Below are positions 17,675-27,021 of a stretch of DNA of 64,000 bases, one piece after another. The stretch is taken from positions 620,001-684,000 of the forward strand of contig NZ_JRKI01000034.1 of assembly GCF_000935125.1 (NCBI RefSeq), given 5' to 3'. A program made the translations under genes and the position numbers. The notes beneath the pieces were generated by a model, which saw nothing but the letters and a program-made list of their open reading frames with translations, searched no databases and was not told where the DNA came from. How positions within the stretch are numbered: position 1 is the first letter of the stretch; every line of letters begins with the position of its first letter. The DNA is from Streptomyces natalensis ATCC 27448. GTDB lineage: Bacteria > Actinomycetota > Actinomycetes > Streptomycetales > Streptomycetaceae.

Positions 17675-19279
17675 ATGACGCCCTTCCGTACGACGTCCCG
17701 TACGACCCTGCGCGCCGCGATCGGCACCGTCTCCGCGGCCATGGTCGCCGGCACCATCCTCACCGTTGCGCCGGCCACCGCCCAGGCGGCGCCGGAGCAT
17801 CCGGCCGCCGTATCCGGCGCGCCCTCGGTGAAGTTCGTCGACATCAAGGGCGACGGCGGCATCACCCTCAAGGCGAATGTCTTCACCCCCGCGGGCGCCC
17901 AAGGGTCCCGGCGCTATCCGCTGATCGTGCTGCCCACCAGCTGGGCCATGCCGCAGATCGAATACATGGTGCAGGCCAAGAAGCTGGCGGAGGCGGGCTA
18001 TGTGGTCGTCGGCTACAACTCGCGCGGTTTCTGGCAGTCGGGCGGCGAAATCGAGACGGCCGGTCCGCAGGATGTCGCCGATGCCTCGAAGGTCATCGAC
18101 TGGGCGCTGGCCCATACGCCCGCCGATCCGCACAAGGTCGGCATGGGCGGGGTCTCGTACGGGGCCGGAATCAGCCTGCTGGCGTCGGCATTCGACAAGC
18201 GGATCAAGGCGGTTGCCGCGCTCAGCGGCTGGGCCGATCTGATCGGTTCCATCTACAGCGGCCGCACCCAGCATCTCCAGGCCGCGGCGATGCTCGGCGG
18301 AGCGGGCGAACTGACCGGGCGCCCCAGCCCCGAACTCCGCAGGATCCTCAAGGACTTCCTCACCTCCAACCTCGCCAGGGAAAAGGACATGATCGCGTGG
18401 GGGAAGAAGCGCTCCCCCGCCACCTATCTCGACAAAATCAATGCCAACGGTGCGGCGATCATGCTCGGGAACGCCTGGGGCGATTCGCTCTTCCCGCCCA
18501 ATCAGTACGCCGCCTTCTACGAGAAGCTGAAGGGGCCGAAGCGGCTGGAATTCCGGCCCGGCGACCATGCGACGGCCGAGGGGCTCGGGCTGTTCGGGCT
18601 GCCCAATGACACCTGGACGGACACCAAGCGGTGGTTCGACCACTACCTCAAGGGCACCGACAACGGCATCAACCGCGAGTCGCCCGTTCTGCTCAAGTCC
18701 CGTTCCACCGGCGCCTACGAGGGCTACAAGAGCTGGAAGGACGTCCCGTCCGCGCACCGCAGGATCGCGCTGGACGGCAGTCAGCAGATCCACACCCATC
18801 TCGACTCCGGCGCCGACGGCGGGCTGATCTTCCTCTCCAGCATGCTGGACCAGTTCTTCCGGCTGCCGCCGATGGCCTCCATGCCGCTGCTGCCGCGCTC
18901 GCTGGCCGCAGTCTGGCAGTCCGAACGCTATGAGACCGGCCAGCGGGTGCGCGGGACGACCCGCCTGCACACCACCATGACCAGCACCGCCGAACGCGGC
19001 ACCGCCATCGCCTATCTCTACGATGTCGGCCCGCTGGGCCTGGGCAAACTGGTCACCCACGCGCCGTTCACCTTCTACGGCAAGACCCCGGGCAAGCCGT
19101 TCGGTGTGGATCTGGACCTCTTCTCGACGGCGTACGACGTCCCGGCCGGCCACCGGCTCGCGGTCGTCGTGGACAGCGTCGACCCGCTCTACATCGCGCA
19201 CAATCCGCACGGCGCCCAGCTGACGTTCTCCTCACCGGCCGGCGATCCGTCGTATGTGTCGGTGCCGGTACGGGACTGA
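17675..19279 (+). CDS. Secreted CocE/NonD-type alpha/beta hydrolase (X-Pro peptidase S15 family)
   Basis: Exported hydrolase acting on acyl esters or X-Pro peptides. The 534 residues begin with a signal peptide (Arg-rich n-region, hydrophobic core, cleavage near ATAQA-AP at residue 38-39). The S15 alpha/beta domain has nucleophile Ser161 in GGVSYGAG and oxyanion-side LPTSWAMPQIEY. The C-terminal jelly-roll half includes a stretch near 440-534 (GTAIAYLYDVGPLGLGKLVT) common to CocE/NonD proteins. GGAG with 8-nt spacing precedes ATG 17675. Two upstream inverted-repeat clusters suggest tight regulation. It stands alone on its strand. Confidence 0.9.
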   Translation: MTPFRTTSRTTLRAAIGTVSAAMVAGTILTVAPATAQAAPEHPAAVSGAPSVKFVDIKGDGGITLKANVFTPAGAQGSRRYPLIVLPTSWAMPQIEYMVQAKKLAEAGYVVVGYNSRGFWQSGGEIETAGPQDVADASKVIDWALAHTPADPHKVGMGGVSYGAGISLLASAFDKRIKAVAALSGWADLIGSIYSGRTQHLQAAAMLGGAGELTGRPSPELRRILKDFLTSNLAREKDMIAWGKKRSPATYLDKINANGAAIMLGNAWGDSLFPPNQYAAFYEKLKGPKRLEFRPGDHATAEGLGLFGLPNDTWTDTKRWFDHYLKGTDNGINRESPVLLKSRSTGAYEGYKSWKDVPSAHRRIALDGSQQIHTHLDSGADGGLIFLSSMLDQFFRLPPMASMPLLPRSLAAVWQSERYETGQRVRGTTRLHTTMTSTAERGTAIAYLYDVGPLGLGKLVTHAPFTFYGKTPGKPFGVDLDLFSTAYDVPAGHRLAVVVDSVDPLYIAHNPHGAQLTFSSPAGDPSYVSVPVRD

Positions 19280-19329
19280 GGGCACACGGCCGCAGGGGGC
19301 GGGGGTGGTCGGTCCGGCATGATCGGGGT

Positions 19330-19806
19330 ATGCGAAACCACAGGTCACAGCCGCAGCGCCAGCCCCACCGCGCGACCACCGAGGCCGCCGTCACCGCGAT
19401 CCGCGGGATTGCGCAGGAGTACGGGCTGGAGCTGACCGTCGCCGACGACATCGGCGCGGACCAGACCTCGCGCCGTACCTCGGCGGGGCTCTTCACCGTC
19501 CTGGATGCGGACGGCTCGCTGCCGCATGAGGCGTTCGTGGAGCTGGGCGGGTCGCCCGCCGTCACCGTGCAGCTCTTCCCGGAGGAAGATGCGAAGATCA
19601 CCGTCGAGGGGGTGGAGTTCGCGGACGTCCCCCGGGACGCGGTCCCGGCTTTTCTGCGGTCGGTGTACGGCGGGCTCGTGCAGGTCAGGCACCGGGTGTT
19701 CCCGCCGCGCAGCTGGCTGGTGGTGTCGCTGCCCGGCGACGAGACGTACAAGGAGCTGGTCTTCCCCGGCGCGCTCACGCCCTGGCTCGCCCGCCGGATG
19801 CGCTGA
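19330..19806 (+). CDS. Conserved hypothetical protein
   Basis: A 158-residue soluble protein conserved among Streptomyces, no assigned function. After an Arg/Gln-rich N-tail of about 15 residues it has an alpha/beta-looking domain (GLELTVADDIGADQTSRRTS near 33-52, VVSLPGDETYKELVFPG near 130-146). No signal, membrane segment or catalytic motif is visible. It sits 50 bp after the esterase stop and converges with gluD. Codon bias supports coding. Confidence 0.7.
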   Translation: MRNHRSQPQRQPHRATTEAAVTAIRGIAQEYGLELTVADDIGADQTSRRTSAGLFTVLDADGSLPHEAFVELGGSPAVTVQLFPEEDAKITVEGVEFADVPRDAVPAFLRSVYGGLVQVRHRVFPPRSWLVVSLPGDETYKELVFPGALTPWLARRMR

Positions 19807-19872
19807 GCAGCGCCCCGACGGCCCCGGGACGCTCGACCGCCCCGGCCCCCGCCGCCTGCGCCGCAGCGTCCC

Positions 19873-20742
19873 TCATCCGTGCGGCGCCTGCTGCATCCCC
19901 GGCAGCAGGGTCCCCGGCTCGGGCGGGGCGACCTCGGCCGTTTCGACCTTCGGGTTGCGGCGCTGGCGCTTGGCGACCCAGTTGGCCAGCCAGGACAGCA
20001 GCATGCACAGCCCGATGTAGATCGGCGAGATGATCATGACGACGGGGATGAACGGCAGGTCGTAGTCGAGGTTGGAGGCGATGAGCTTGCCGGCGTGGAG
20101 GAACTCCTCGTAGGTGATCAGGAAGCCGAGCGAGGTGTCCTTCAGGGCGACGACCAGCTGGCTGATGACCGCGGGGAGCATCGCCCGAACCGCCTGCGGT
20201 ACCAGAACATGCGTCATGACCTGCGTTTTCAGCATGCCGAGCGCATAGGCGGCCTCCCCCTGTCCGCGCTCGACGGAGTTGATGCCGCTGCGGAAGACCT
20301 CGGCGAGCACCGAACCGTTGTAGAGGGTCAGACCGGCGACGAGGGCGGGCAGCGGGGCGACCTTCAGCGCCACATAGATGAAGAAGATCATGACGAGGAC
20401 GGGCATCGCCCGGAAGAACTCCACCACCAGCGTGCTCACCCAGCGGACCGGCCGGTGCACCGAGAGCCTGCCGACCGCCAGCACCCCGCCGAGCGCCAGC
20501 GACAGCACCGCGGCGAAGCCGAAGGCCCGCAGGGTGTTGCCCAGGCCCCTGAGCAGCAGTTCCTGAATGCCCTTGTAGGTGAAGGGCGCCCATTTGGCGG
20601 CGGTGAACTGGCCGGTGGCGAACAGGAGGGAGACGACCCAGGCGATCACGGCGCAGATCGCCACGGCACCGATCAGGCCGTAGAGGCGGTGGCGGGCCCG
20701 GGTGCGGGGGCCGGGGATGTCGTAGAGGGCGGTGGTGGTCAT
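19873..20742 (-). CDS. gluD: Glutamate ABC transporter permease GluD
   Basis: Second membrane subunit of the polar amino-acid (PAAT/HisM-type) importer. 289 residues with about five hydrophobic helices and the coupling EAA motif (NSVERGQGEAAYALGM followed by VLVPQAVRAMLPAVISQLV). ATG 20742 overlaps the gluC stop as ATGA, and the longer in-frame extension to 20838 lies inside gluC. The gene order A-B-C-D matches the glutamate uptake operon of other actinomycetes. Confidence 0.9.
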   Translation of the reverse strand: MTTTALYDIPGPRTRARHRLYGLIGAVAICAVIAWVVSLLFATGQFTAAKWAPFTYKGIQELLLRGLGNTLRAFGFAAVLSLALGGVLAVGRLSVHRPVRWVSTLVVEFFRAMPVLVMIFFIYVALKVAPLPALVAGLTLYNGSVLAEVFRSGINSVERGQGEAAYALGMLKTQVMTHVLVPQAVRAMLPAVISQLVVALKDTSLGFLITYEEFLHAGKLIASNLDYDLPFIPVVMIISPIYIGLCMLLSWLANWVAKRQRRNPKVETAEVAPPEPGTLLPGMQQAPHG

Positions 20743-21383
20743 CGGGCGACTCCGAAGCGCTTCTCCAGCAGGGTGAAGAGCGCGCTGATGGTCAGGGTGA
20801 CGATCAGATAGCCGACGGCGATCCAGACGAAGGTCCACACGATGCTGTAGCCCAGCTCGTTGAGGGGTTTGTAGACGCCGAGGAGTTCGGTGACGCTGAA
20901 GGCGCCGGCGATCGCGGAATTCTTGGCGAGCGCGATGAGGGTGGAGCCGATGGTCGGGATGACCGAGCGGAATGCCTGGGGCAGGACGATCTCACCGAGG
21001 GTCTGGGGGAAGGTCATGCCCAGGCTGCGGGCGGCCTCGCCCTGCCCGACGGGCACGGTGTTGATGCCCGAGCGCAGCGCCTCGCAGATGAAGGCGGAGG
21101 TGTAGCAGCCCAGCGCGAGGACGGCGAACAGCTGGAAGGGCAGGACGACTCCGAAGCGCGGCAGGCCCAGGACGACGGCGAAGAACAGCAGGGTCAGCGG
21201 GGTGTTGCGCAGCACCGTCACCCAGGCCGTGCCGAAGCCCCGCAGCGAGCCGACGGGCGCGACGCGGAAGGCGGCCATCAGGAAGCCGAGCGCGAGGGCG
21301 AGCAGCGAGGCGTAGACGGTGAGTTCGACGGTGCCCAGCAAGCCCTCTCCGTAGAGGGAGAGGTTGTCGAGGAGAACGTTCAT
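20739..21383 (-). CDS. gluC: Glutamate ABC transporter permease GluC
   Basis: A 214-residue HisQ/HisM-type permease, hydrophobic throughout. The EAA coupling loop reads GINTVPVGQGEAARSLGM, followed by GEIVLPQAFRSVIPTIGSTL. It pairs with GluD to form the channel. It starts 9 bp after the gluB stop and overlaps gluD by 4 bp, so stoichiometric translation is expected. Confidence 0.92.
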   Translation of the reverse strand: MNVLLDNLSLYGEGLLGTVELTVYASLLALALGFLMAAFRVAPVGSLRGFGTAWVTVLRNTPLTLLFFAVVLGLPRFGVVLPFQLFAVLALGCYTSAFICEALRSGINTVPVGQGEAARSLGMTFPQTLGEIVLPQAFRSVIPTIGSTLIALAKNSAIAGAFSVTELLGVYKPLNELGYSIVWTFVWIAVGYLIVTLTISALFTLLEKRFGVAR

Positions 21384-21392
21384 GGGCTGGTC

Positions 21393-22322
21393 CTAGCTCG
21401 CCGGGTAGCGGTCGATCGGGGGCGGCTGGGGCGCGGGCACTCCGGACAGGCCGAGGGTGACGTCGTACGCCTTCTTCCAGCTGCCGTTCTTCTCGTCGGC
21501 GGCGAGCGCGTCGTCGAGCGCGAGGCGCAGGGCGTTGTCGGCGCGCGGTACGCCGATTCCGTACGGCTCCCGGGAGAACGGTTTGCCGACGACCTTCAGC
21601 TCGTCGGGCACCTTGGCGGCGTAGCCGAGCAGGATCGCATCGTCCGTCGTCACCGCGTCCACCTGATAGGTCAGCAGATTGTCGACACAGGCCGAATAGG
21701 TGTCGTAGGTGACCAGTTGGGTCCTGGGGTACTGGGCCTGGATGCGCTGGGCGGGGGTGGAGCCGGCTGCCGAGGAGACGCGTTTGCCGGCCAGGTCCCC
21801 GGGCCCGTGGATGTCCTTCTCATGGCTGCGGACCAGCAGCGACTGGCCGGCCAGGTAGTAGGGCCCGGCGAAGCCCACCAGCTTTTTGCGTTTGCCGTTG
21901 ATGGTGTAGGTGCCGACGTAGTAATCGATCTGGCCGTTTTGCAGGGCGGTCTCGCGGTTGGCGGAGGAGATCGTGGTGAAGTGGAGGGTGGCGGGAGGAA
22001 AGCCGAGGGCGGCGGACATCATCTTGGCGATCTCGATGTCGAAGCCGGTGTAGCGCCCGGAGGCCGGGTCCTTCTCGCCGAGGTAGGGCTGGTCCTCCTT
22101 GACGCCGACGATGAGATGCCCGCGGCGTCTGGCGCGTTCCCAGGTGGGCGAGGCGGGCAGGGTGAAGTTCCTGGCGACGGGATACGTGGGCAGTTCGCTG
22201 CTCTTGGGGCCCTTGACCGGCGGGCTGCCCTCCCGGCCGCAGCCGGCGGCGGCCAGGGCGAGCGCGGTGAGAAGGAGTGCCACCAGGGCGCGGCGCAGGT
22301 GCGGGAGGGGAGAGTACGACAT
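21393..22322 (-). CDS. gluB: Glutamate-binding lipoprotein GluB
   Basis: Extracytoplasmic type-3 substrate-binding protein, 309 residues. Lipobox AAAGC places the lipidated Cys at residue 28 after a short Arg-containing n-region. The binding fold carries family motifs GRYTGFDIEIAKMM (about 90-103), NRETALQNGQIDYYVGTYTI and the hinge region near KRVSSAAGSTPAQRI. The late GVPRADNALRLALDDAL is typical of glutamate/aspartate binders. Tethered outside the membrane, it delivers substrate to GluCD. Located between gluA and gluC with short gaps (14 and 9 bp). Confidence 0.93.
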   Translation of the reverse strand: MSYSPLPHLRRALVALLLTALALAAAGCGREGSPPVKGPKSSELPTYPVARNFTLPASPTWERARRRGHLIVGVKEDQPYLGEKDPASGRYTGFDIEIAKMMSAALGFPPATLHFTTISSANRETALQNGQIDYYVGTYTINGKRKKLVGFAGPYYLAGQSLLVRSHEKDIHGPGDLAGKRVSSAAGSTPAQRIQAQYPRTQLVTYDTYSACVDNLLTYQVDAVTTDDAILLGYAAKVPDELKVVGKPFSREPYGIGVPRADNALRLALDDALAADEKNGSWKKAYDVTLGLSGVPAPQPPPIDRYPAS

Positions 22323-22336
22323 CGCGGCACCCCCGT

Positions 22337-23080
22337 TCAGTGCTTGAGGATCTTGGAGAGGAAGTCCCTGGCGCGTTCGCTGCGCGGCGCGGTGAAGAAG
22401 TCCTCGGGGGTGCGGTCCTCGACGATGCGGCCGTCCGCCATGAACACCACACGGTTGGCGGCGGAGCGGGCGAAGCCCATCTCATGGGTGACCACGACCA
22501 TCGTCATGCCTTCGCGGGCGAGCTGGCGCATCACCTCCAACACCTCGTTGATCATCTCCGGGTCGAGGGCGGAGGTCGGCTCGTCGAAGAGCAGCGCCTT
22601 GGGCTCCATGGCGAGGGCGCGGGCGATGGCGACCCGCTGCTGCTGGCCGCCGGAGAGCTGGGCGGGGTATTTGTCGGCCTGGGAGGCGAGTCCGACGCGG
22701 TCGAGGAGTTCGCGGGCCCGCTGCGCCGCCTCCTCTTTGCGCTGCTTACGGACCTTCATCGGCGCCAGCATGAGGTTGGCCAGGACGGTCTTGTGGGCGA
22801 AGAGGTTGAAGGACTGGAACACCATGCCGACGTCGGCCCGCAGCTGGGCCAGCGCCCGGCCTTCCGCAGGCAGCGGTCTGCCGTCCAGGTGGATGGAGCC
22901 CGACTCGATGGTCTCCAGGCGGTTGATGGCCCGGCACAGGGTGGACTTCCCGGACCCTGAGGGGCCGATGACCACCACCACCTCGCCTCGGCCGACGGTG
23001 AGGTCGATGTCCTGGAGGACGTGCAGCGTGCCGTAGTGCTTGTTGACCCCGCGCAGTTCGATCAGCGCCTCAGCGGCCAT
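22337..23080 (-). CDS. gluA: Glutamate ABC transporter ATPase GluA
   Basis: A 247-residue PAAT-type ATPase powering GluCD. Walker A GPSGSGKST at 39-47, Q-loop in VFQSFNLFAH, signature LSGGQQQRVAIARA, Walker B ALLFDEPTSALD and H-loop VTHEMGFA are all intact. First gene of the operon. Its leader region carries a tandem 15-bp repeat, which suggests that expression may be controlled at this point. RBS is modest. Confidence 0.95.
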   Translation of the reverse strand: MAAEALIELRGVNKHYGTLHVLQDIDLTVGRGEVVVVIGPSGSGKSTLCRAINRLETIESGSIHLDGRPLPAEGRALAQLRADVGMVFQSFNLFAHKTVLANLMLAPMKVRKQRKEEAAQRARELLDRVGLASQADKYPAQLSGGQQQRVAIARALAMEPKALLFDEPTSALDPEMINEVLEVMRQLAREGMTMVVVTHEMGFARSAANRVVFMADGRIVEDRTPEDFFTAPRSERARDFLSKILKH

Positions 23081-23102
23081 ATGCAGACCTGCCCACTTTC
23101 AT

Positions 23103-23168
23103 CCGTACCGGGTGCGTCCGTATCGGGTGCGTCCGTATCGGGTGCGTCCGTATCGGGTGCGTCCGTAC
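23103..23168. repeat. Four 15-bp tandem repeats upstream of gluA
   Basis: Units CCGTAYCGGGTGCGT occupy 23103-23117, 23118-23132, 23133-23147 and 23148-23162, followed by a partial CCGTAC. Three units are identical and one differs by a single C/T. The array begins 23 bp upstream of the gluA ATG, so it is probably in the promoter or 5' UTR of the glutamate-uptake operon. The 15-bp period would preserve frame if translated. Confidence 0.85.
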
Positions 23169-23294
23169 AGCGCAGCGCCCGCAAACTACCGGGAGGAAAG
23201 GGGCGATTCTCCCGGGACACGCACGGAGGGAAGGATGGGCGCGGCCAAACCACGGCGACGGAGGAACCACGTGGCCCGCCGTCCGCCGGGCGGC

Positions 23295-23735
23295 TCAGCT
23301 CTCCGCGGCCTCGGCGTAGACCTGGGACAGCTCGGGCGCGCCGACATCGGCCCACTCGTGCCCGGAGGTCACCACATCGATCTCCCGCCCGGACGACAGC
23401 CGCACCACCGGCTGCCCGTCCGGCCACACATGCCAGACGGCCCCGGACACCGTACGGACCACGACCGTGCCCAGATACAGCCCCGCGTCATTGCCGAGCC
23501 AGGGCGCCACCTCCGGATCGTCCCGCCACACCGGCCGCAGCTGGTCCAGTTGCTCCAACGAGCCGACGGTGTCGTCCAGTTCCACCCCTTCGGCGGCGGC
23601 CTGCGTCCGCAGCAGCTCGCATTCGGACAGCAGCTCGATGACGCTGTCGGGGTCGGCGCTCACCGACTCCGCGAGCGGTACCGACCGGTCCGGATACGTG
23701 CGCTTACGCCACTTGTCCAGGAAAGACAGGTTCAT
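23295..23735 (-). CDS. Conserved Streptomyces protein (DUF6278-like)
   Basis: A 146-residue cytosolic protein. From memory, its N-terminus (MNLSFLDKWRKRTYPDR) and core (WRDDPEVAPWLGNDAGLYLG) match a streptomycete-only family annotated DUF6278; I cannot verify this. No catalytic motif, signal or membrane segment. ATG 23735 begins the conserved sequence; the upstream in-frame extension to 23909 lacks similarity. It is transcribed in the glu direction, but 214 bp and the repeat array separate it from gluA. Confidence 0.75.
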   Translation of the reverse strand: MNLSFLDKWRKRTYPDRSVPLAESVSADPDSVIELLSECELLRTQAAAEGVELDDTVGSLEQLDQLRPVWRDDPEVAPWLGNDAGLYLGTVVVRTVSGAVWHVWPDGQPVVRLSSGREIDVVTSGHEWADVGAPELSQVYAEAAES

Positions 23736-23903
23736 GGTGCGAGGGTCCCACCCGCACCCGCGCCCCGGCCACAGGCGCGCGCGCAACAATGCCCGAACGC
23801 TGCCTTGACGACCGCCGCACGGCTCCCTACCTTCATGGCGCCCCCCGCCCGCGCCGCCAGGCGACGCTGCGCGTTGCCCGCGGCCCACCGCAGGGAGGCA
23901 CGT

Positions 23904-25730
23904 ATGCACAGACGCCCCATGGGCACCACCCTGGCTCTACTGCTCACCGCGACGGCGCTGTCCGCCACCGCGCTGCCCGCCACCGCCCTCGCCGCGACGG
24001 CTCCGGCGCCGGCCCGTCCGCTTCCCCTGGCCAGGCTCTTCGACAACCGGGCCGTCAGTGACGATGCCCGGCCGGGCGCCGCCGACTTCGACGGTGCGGG
24101 CCGTTCGCTGTCCGCGCAGGACCTGACGGCGGCCGGGTGGGCGCCCGGGACCCGGCTCACCCTCGACGGGGCGGGGCTCGTCTGGCCCCGTACGGCGCCC
24201 GGAGCCCCGGACAATGTGGTGGCCAACGGGCAGGCGGTGGCGCTGCACGGACGGGGCGGTGCGCTGACGTTCCTGGTCGCCGCGACGGGGCCCGGGGGCG
24301 CGGGGGCGACCGGCACCGGGACGGTCCGCTACCGCGACGGTTCCCGGTCCCGTTACGCCCTGGCCGCGCCCGACTGGCGTACGGGTCCGCTGAGCACCAC
24401 GGCAGTGGCGCTGCCGCATGTCAACGCCCCGGACGGGCAGAGCGCGCGGACACCGGCGCGGCTGTACGCGGTGTCGGTGCCCGTGCGGGCCGGGCGGGAG
24501 GTGGCGTCGGTGGTACTGCCGCGGGATCCGGGACCGGCGGCCGATCTCCATGTCTTCGCGGCCGCGTTACGGGACAACGGCCCTGGCAGGACGGGGAGTT
24601 GGGCGGCAAGTACGGCGGGCTACCGCGCCGTCGGCCCATGGACGGACCGTACGCTGCGGCTGGTCGTCCACACCGGTGCGGGCGGGCCGCGGGTGCGGAT
24701 ACGGCTGGCGAACACCTTCGCCGCGGCGCCGGTGGACATCGCGGCGGCGAGCGTGGCGGTGCAGGACGCGGGCGCCGCGGCCAGGGGCGCGCCCGTACCG
24801 CTGACCTTCGACGGCGGCCACCGCGGCACCCGGATACCGGCGGGCGCGCAGACGGTGGGCGAGGCGGTCGGCTTCCGCGTCCCGGCCGCCACGAATCTGC
24901 TGGTCAGCCTGCACCTTCCGGGGACGGTGACGGCGGCGCCGGTGCACCAGGAGGCGGCCCAGGTGTCGTATCTCAGCGCGCCGGGCAGCGGCGACCGGAC
25001 CGGTGACACGGGGGGCGCGGCCTACCCGGAGACCCTCACCTTCTGGCCGTACCTGACCGGTGTGGACGTCGACGGGGGTCCGGGCTCGGTGGTGGCGCTG
25101 GGCGACTCGATCACCGACGGGGTGAAGTCGACGAGCGGCGCCAACCGCCGCTGGCCCGATGTCCTCGCCCGCCGCTTCCAGGCACAGAGCGCCCTGCCCC
25201 GCTACGGCGTCCTCGATCACGGCATCTCCGCGAACCGCATCGTCACCGACCGCTACCAGGGCGACGGGGTGAGCACCGACATGGGTGGGGTGAGCGCACA
25301 ACACCGGCTGGAGCGGGATGTCCTGGCGCAGACCGGGGCCCGTACGGTGATCGTCTTCGAGGGGATCAACGATGTGCGCGCGGGCACCCCGGCGGACGCG
25401 GTCGTCGCGGGGCTGCGGGCGTTGGCCCGGCGGGCGCATGAGCGGGGGCTGCGGGTCGTGGCGGCCACCCTGACCCCCTGCGGCGGCTCCCCGGGCTGCC
25501 CCACCGCCGTCGAGGCCCAACGGCGGTCCGTCAACGCCTTCCTGCGCGAGGACGGCGGCACCTTCGACGCGCTGCTGGACTTCGATGCCGTACTGCGCGA
25601 TCCGCACCAGCCCCAGCGGATGCTGCCCGCCTACGACAGCGGCGACCATCTCCACCCGGGCGACGCGGGGTTGCGGGCTCTGGGCGACTCGGTGGATCTG
25701 CGGGCGCTGGTGCCGGGGCGGGGGCGGTGA
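23904..25730 (+). CDS. Secreted SGNH/GDSL esterase with N-terminal accessory domain
   Basis: A 608-residue exported hydrolase. The signal peptide covers about residues 1-30 (core ALLLTATALSATAL). Residues about 35-190 look like a beta-sandwich accessory domain of the type attached to glycosidases (RLFDNRAVSDDARPGAADFD). The C-terminal SGNH domain has nucleophile Ser402 (ALGDSITDG), Gly/Asn blocks (HGISANR, EGINDVR) and Asp581/His584 (DHLHPGD). GGGAGG with 5-nt spacing precedes ATG 23904. The accessory domain points to a polymeric or cell-wall carbohydrate ester as substrate; that is inference. Confidence 0.9.
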   Translation: MHRRPMGTTLALLLTATALSATALPATALAATAPAPARPLPLARLFDNRAVSDDARPGAADFDGAGRSLSAQDLTAAGWAPGTRLTLDGAGLVWPRTAPGAPDNVVANGQAVALHGRGGALTFLVAATGPGGAGATGTGTVRYRDGSRSRYALAAPDWRTGPLSTTAVALPHVNAPDGQSARTPARLYAVSVPVRAGREVASVVLPRDPGPAADLHVFAAALRDNGPGRTGSWAASTAGYRAVGPWTDRTLRLVVHTGAGGPRVRIRLANTFAAAPVDIAAASVAVQDAGAAARGAPVPLTFDGGHRGTRIPAGAQTVGEAVGFRVPAATNLLVSLHLPGTVTAAPVHQEAAQVSYLSAPGSGDRTGDTGGAAYPETLTFWPYLTGVDVDGGPGSVVALGDSITDGVKSTSGANRRWPDVLARRFQAQSALPRYGVLDHGISANRIVTDRYQGDGVSTDMGGVSAQHRLERDVLAQTGARTVIVFEGINDVRAGTPADAVVAGLRALARRAHERGLRVVAATLTPCGGSPGCPTAVEAQRRSVNAFLREDGGTFDALLDFDAVLRDPHQPQRMLPAYDSGDHLHPGDAGLRALGDSVDLRALVPGRGR

Positions 25731-25806
25731 GGGGCCGTAGGCGGTGACGAGGCGGGGCCGTGACGAGGCGAGGGCGGTGACGAGGTGGTGGCGGCGACCC
25801 GGCGGG

Positions 25807-26109
25807 TCAGCCGTCGGGGTGGGCCTCCAGCCGGGTCAGGTCGATGTCGTCGAGCAGCGCCTCATGGGTGCGGCCGGTGGCCTGGGCGTCCCGTTCGATC
25901 TCGACGGCCGCCCAGCCCGCCAGGCTCATCACCAGCAGCCGCAGACCGTCCGTCCCGTACCTCTCCAGGACCTCGTCGGCGCAGGCCAGTGCCTCCTCCG
26001 GGATGCGCTCCTCCGGGTAGAGGCCGACGACCTTGCGCAGCAGGCTGATGGAGATCTGGGAGATGTCCGGAGCGATGACACGCAGCCGGCGATCTTCGTC
26101 TTCGTCCAC
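25807..26109 (-). CDS. Small conserved hypothetical protein
   Basis: A 100-residue, acidic, mostly helical protein (ISLLRKVVGLYPEERIPEEA near 20-40, LLVMSLAGWAAVEIERDAQA near 58-77). No known motif. GTG 26109 is used because conservation-like acidic sequence starts there; an alternative start at 26157 would add 16 residues without an RBS. Located upstream of, but opposed to, nothing obvious; same strand as xth, which lies 102 bp further upstream of it. Confidence 0.6.
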   Translation of the reverse strand: MDEDEDRRLRVIAPDISQISISLLRKVVGLYPEERIPEEALACADEVLERYGTDGLRLLVMSLAGWAAVEIERDAQATGRTHEALLDDIDLTRLEAHPDG

Positions 26110-26211
26110 GGGGACACCGTACTCCGCTCGCCACACACCGGGGGCGGGGAACAACACACGGTGAACAACGCGCGGGGATCAACACACGAGGAACCGCGCG
26201 GGAGTTGCCGC

Positions 26212-26991
26212 TCAGACCTCCAGGTCGACCACCACCGGCGCATGGTCCGAGGCGCCCTTGCCCTTGCGCTCCTCGCGGTCCACATAGGCGTCCGAGACGG
26301 CCTTGGCGAACGGTTCGTTGCCGTAGACCAGGTCGATGCGCATGCCCTTGTTCTTGGGGAAGGCGAGCTGGCGGTAGTCCCAGTAGGTGTACGGGTGGTC
26401 GTACTTGAGCGGGCGGGGGATGATGTCGCTCAGACCGGCCTCGCGCAGGGCGGCGAGGGCGGCGCGCTCGGCTGGGGTGACATGGGTGGCGCCGACGAAG
26501 ACCTCGGGGTCCCAGACGTCGTCGTCGGTCGGGGCGACGTTGTAGTCGCCGAGGACGGCGAACGGGCGGGGGCCCGCCGCGTCCTCGGCGACCGCGGTCT
26601 TCAGGGCCTCGAACCAGTCGAGTTTGTAGGCGTAGTGGGCATGGTCGACCTCGCGGCCGTTGGGGACGTAGACCGACCAGACGCGCGCCGGGCCGCAGGT
26701 CGCCGCGATGGCGCGGGGCTCCTGGACGCCGTCGTACCCGGGGCCGCCGGGCAGGCCCGTGACGACGTCCGCCAGGCCGACCTTGGACAGCAGCGCGACG
26801 CCGTTCCACCGGCCGTTGCAGTTGACGGCCGCCTCGTAGCCGAGCTGGCGCAGCTCGTCGTGGGGGAACTGTTCGGCGGAGCATTTGGTCTCCTGGATGC
26901 ACAGCACGTCCGTGCCGGTGCTCTCCAGCCAGGCCATCAGCCGCGGGAGGCGGGCGGTGATCGAGTTGACGTTCCAGGTCGCGATGCGCAT
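26212..26991 (-). CDS. xth: Exodeoxyribonuclease III
   Basis: Base-excision-repair AP endonuclease and 3'-5' exonuclease, 259 residues, Mg2+-dependent. All active-site motifs of the EEP superfamily are present: Asn7 (WNVNS), Glu34 (QETK), Asp149/Asn151 (GDYNVAP) and Asp249/His250 (SDHAPV). YVPNGRE and RIDLVYGN complete the ExoA/ExoIII fingerprint. ATG 26991 is the first codon of the conserved MRIATWNVNS. Stand-alone housekeeping gene marking conserved chromosome backbone. Confidence 0.95.
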   Translation of the reverse strand: MRIATWNVNSITARLPRLMAWLESTGTDVLCIQETKCSAEQFPHDELRQLGYEAAVNCNGRWNGVALLSKVGLADVVTGLPGGPGYDGVQEPRAIAATCGPARVWSVYVPNGREVDHAHYAYKLDWFEALKTAVAEDAAGPRPFAVLGDYNVAPTDDDVWDPEVFVGATHVTPAERAALAALREAGLSDIIPRPLKYDHPYTYWDYRQLAFPKNKGMRIDLVYGNEPFAKAVSDAYVDREERKGKGASDHAPVVVDLEV

Positions 26992-27021
26992 GTACGTAAA
27001 CCTACAGCGAGGGTGTGACAG

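Noticed and set aside
23103..23168. CRISPR-like array
   Set aside because: The 15-bp units abut without spacers and no cas gene is present; it is a simple tandem repeat.
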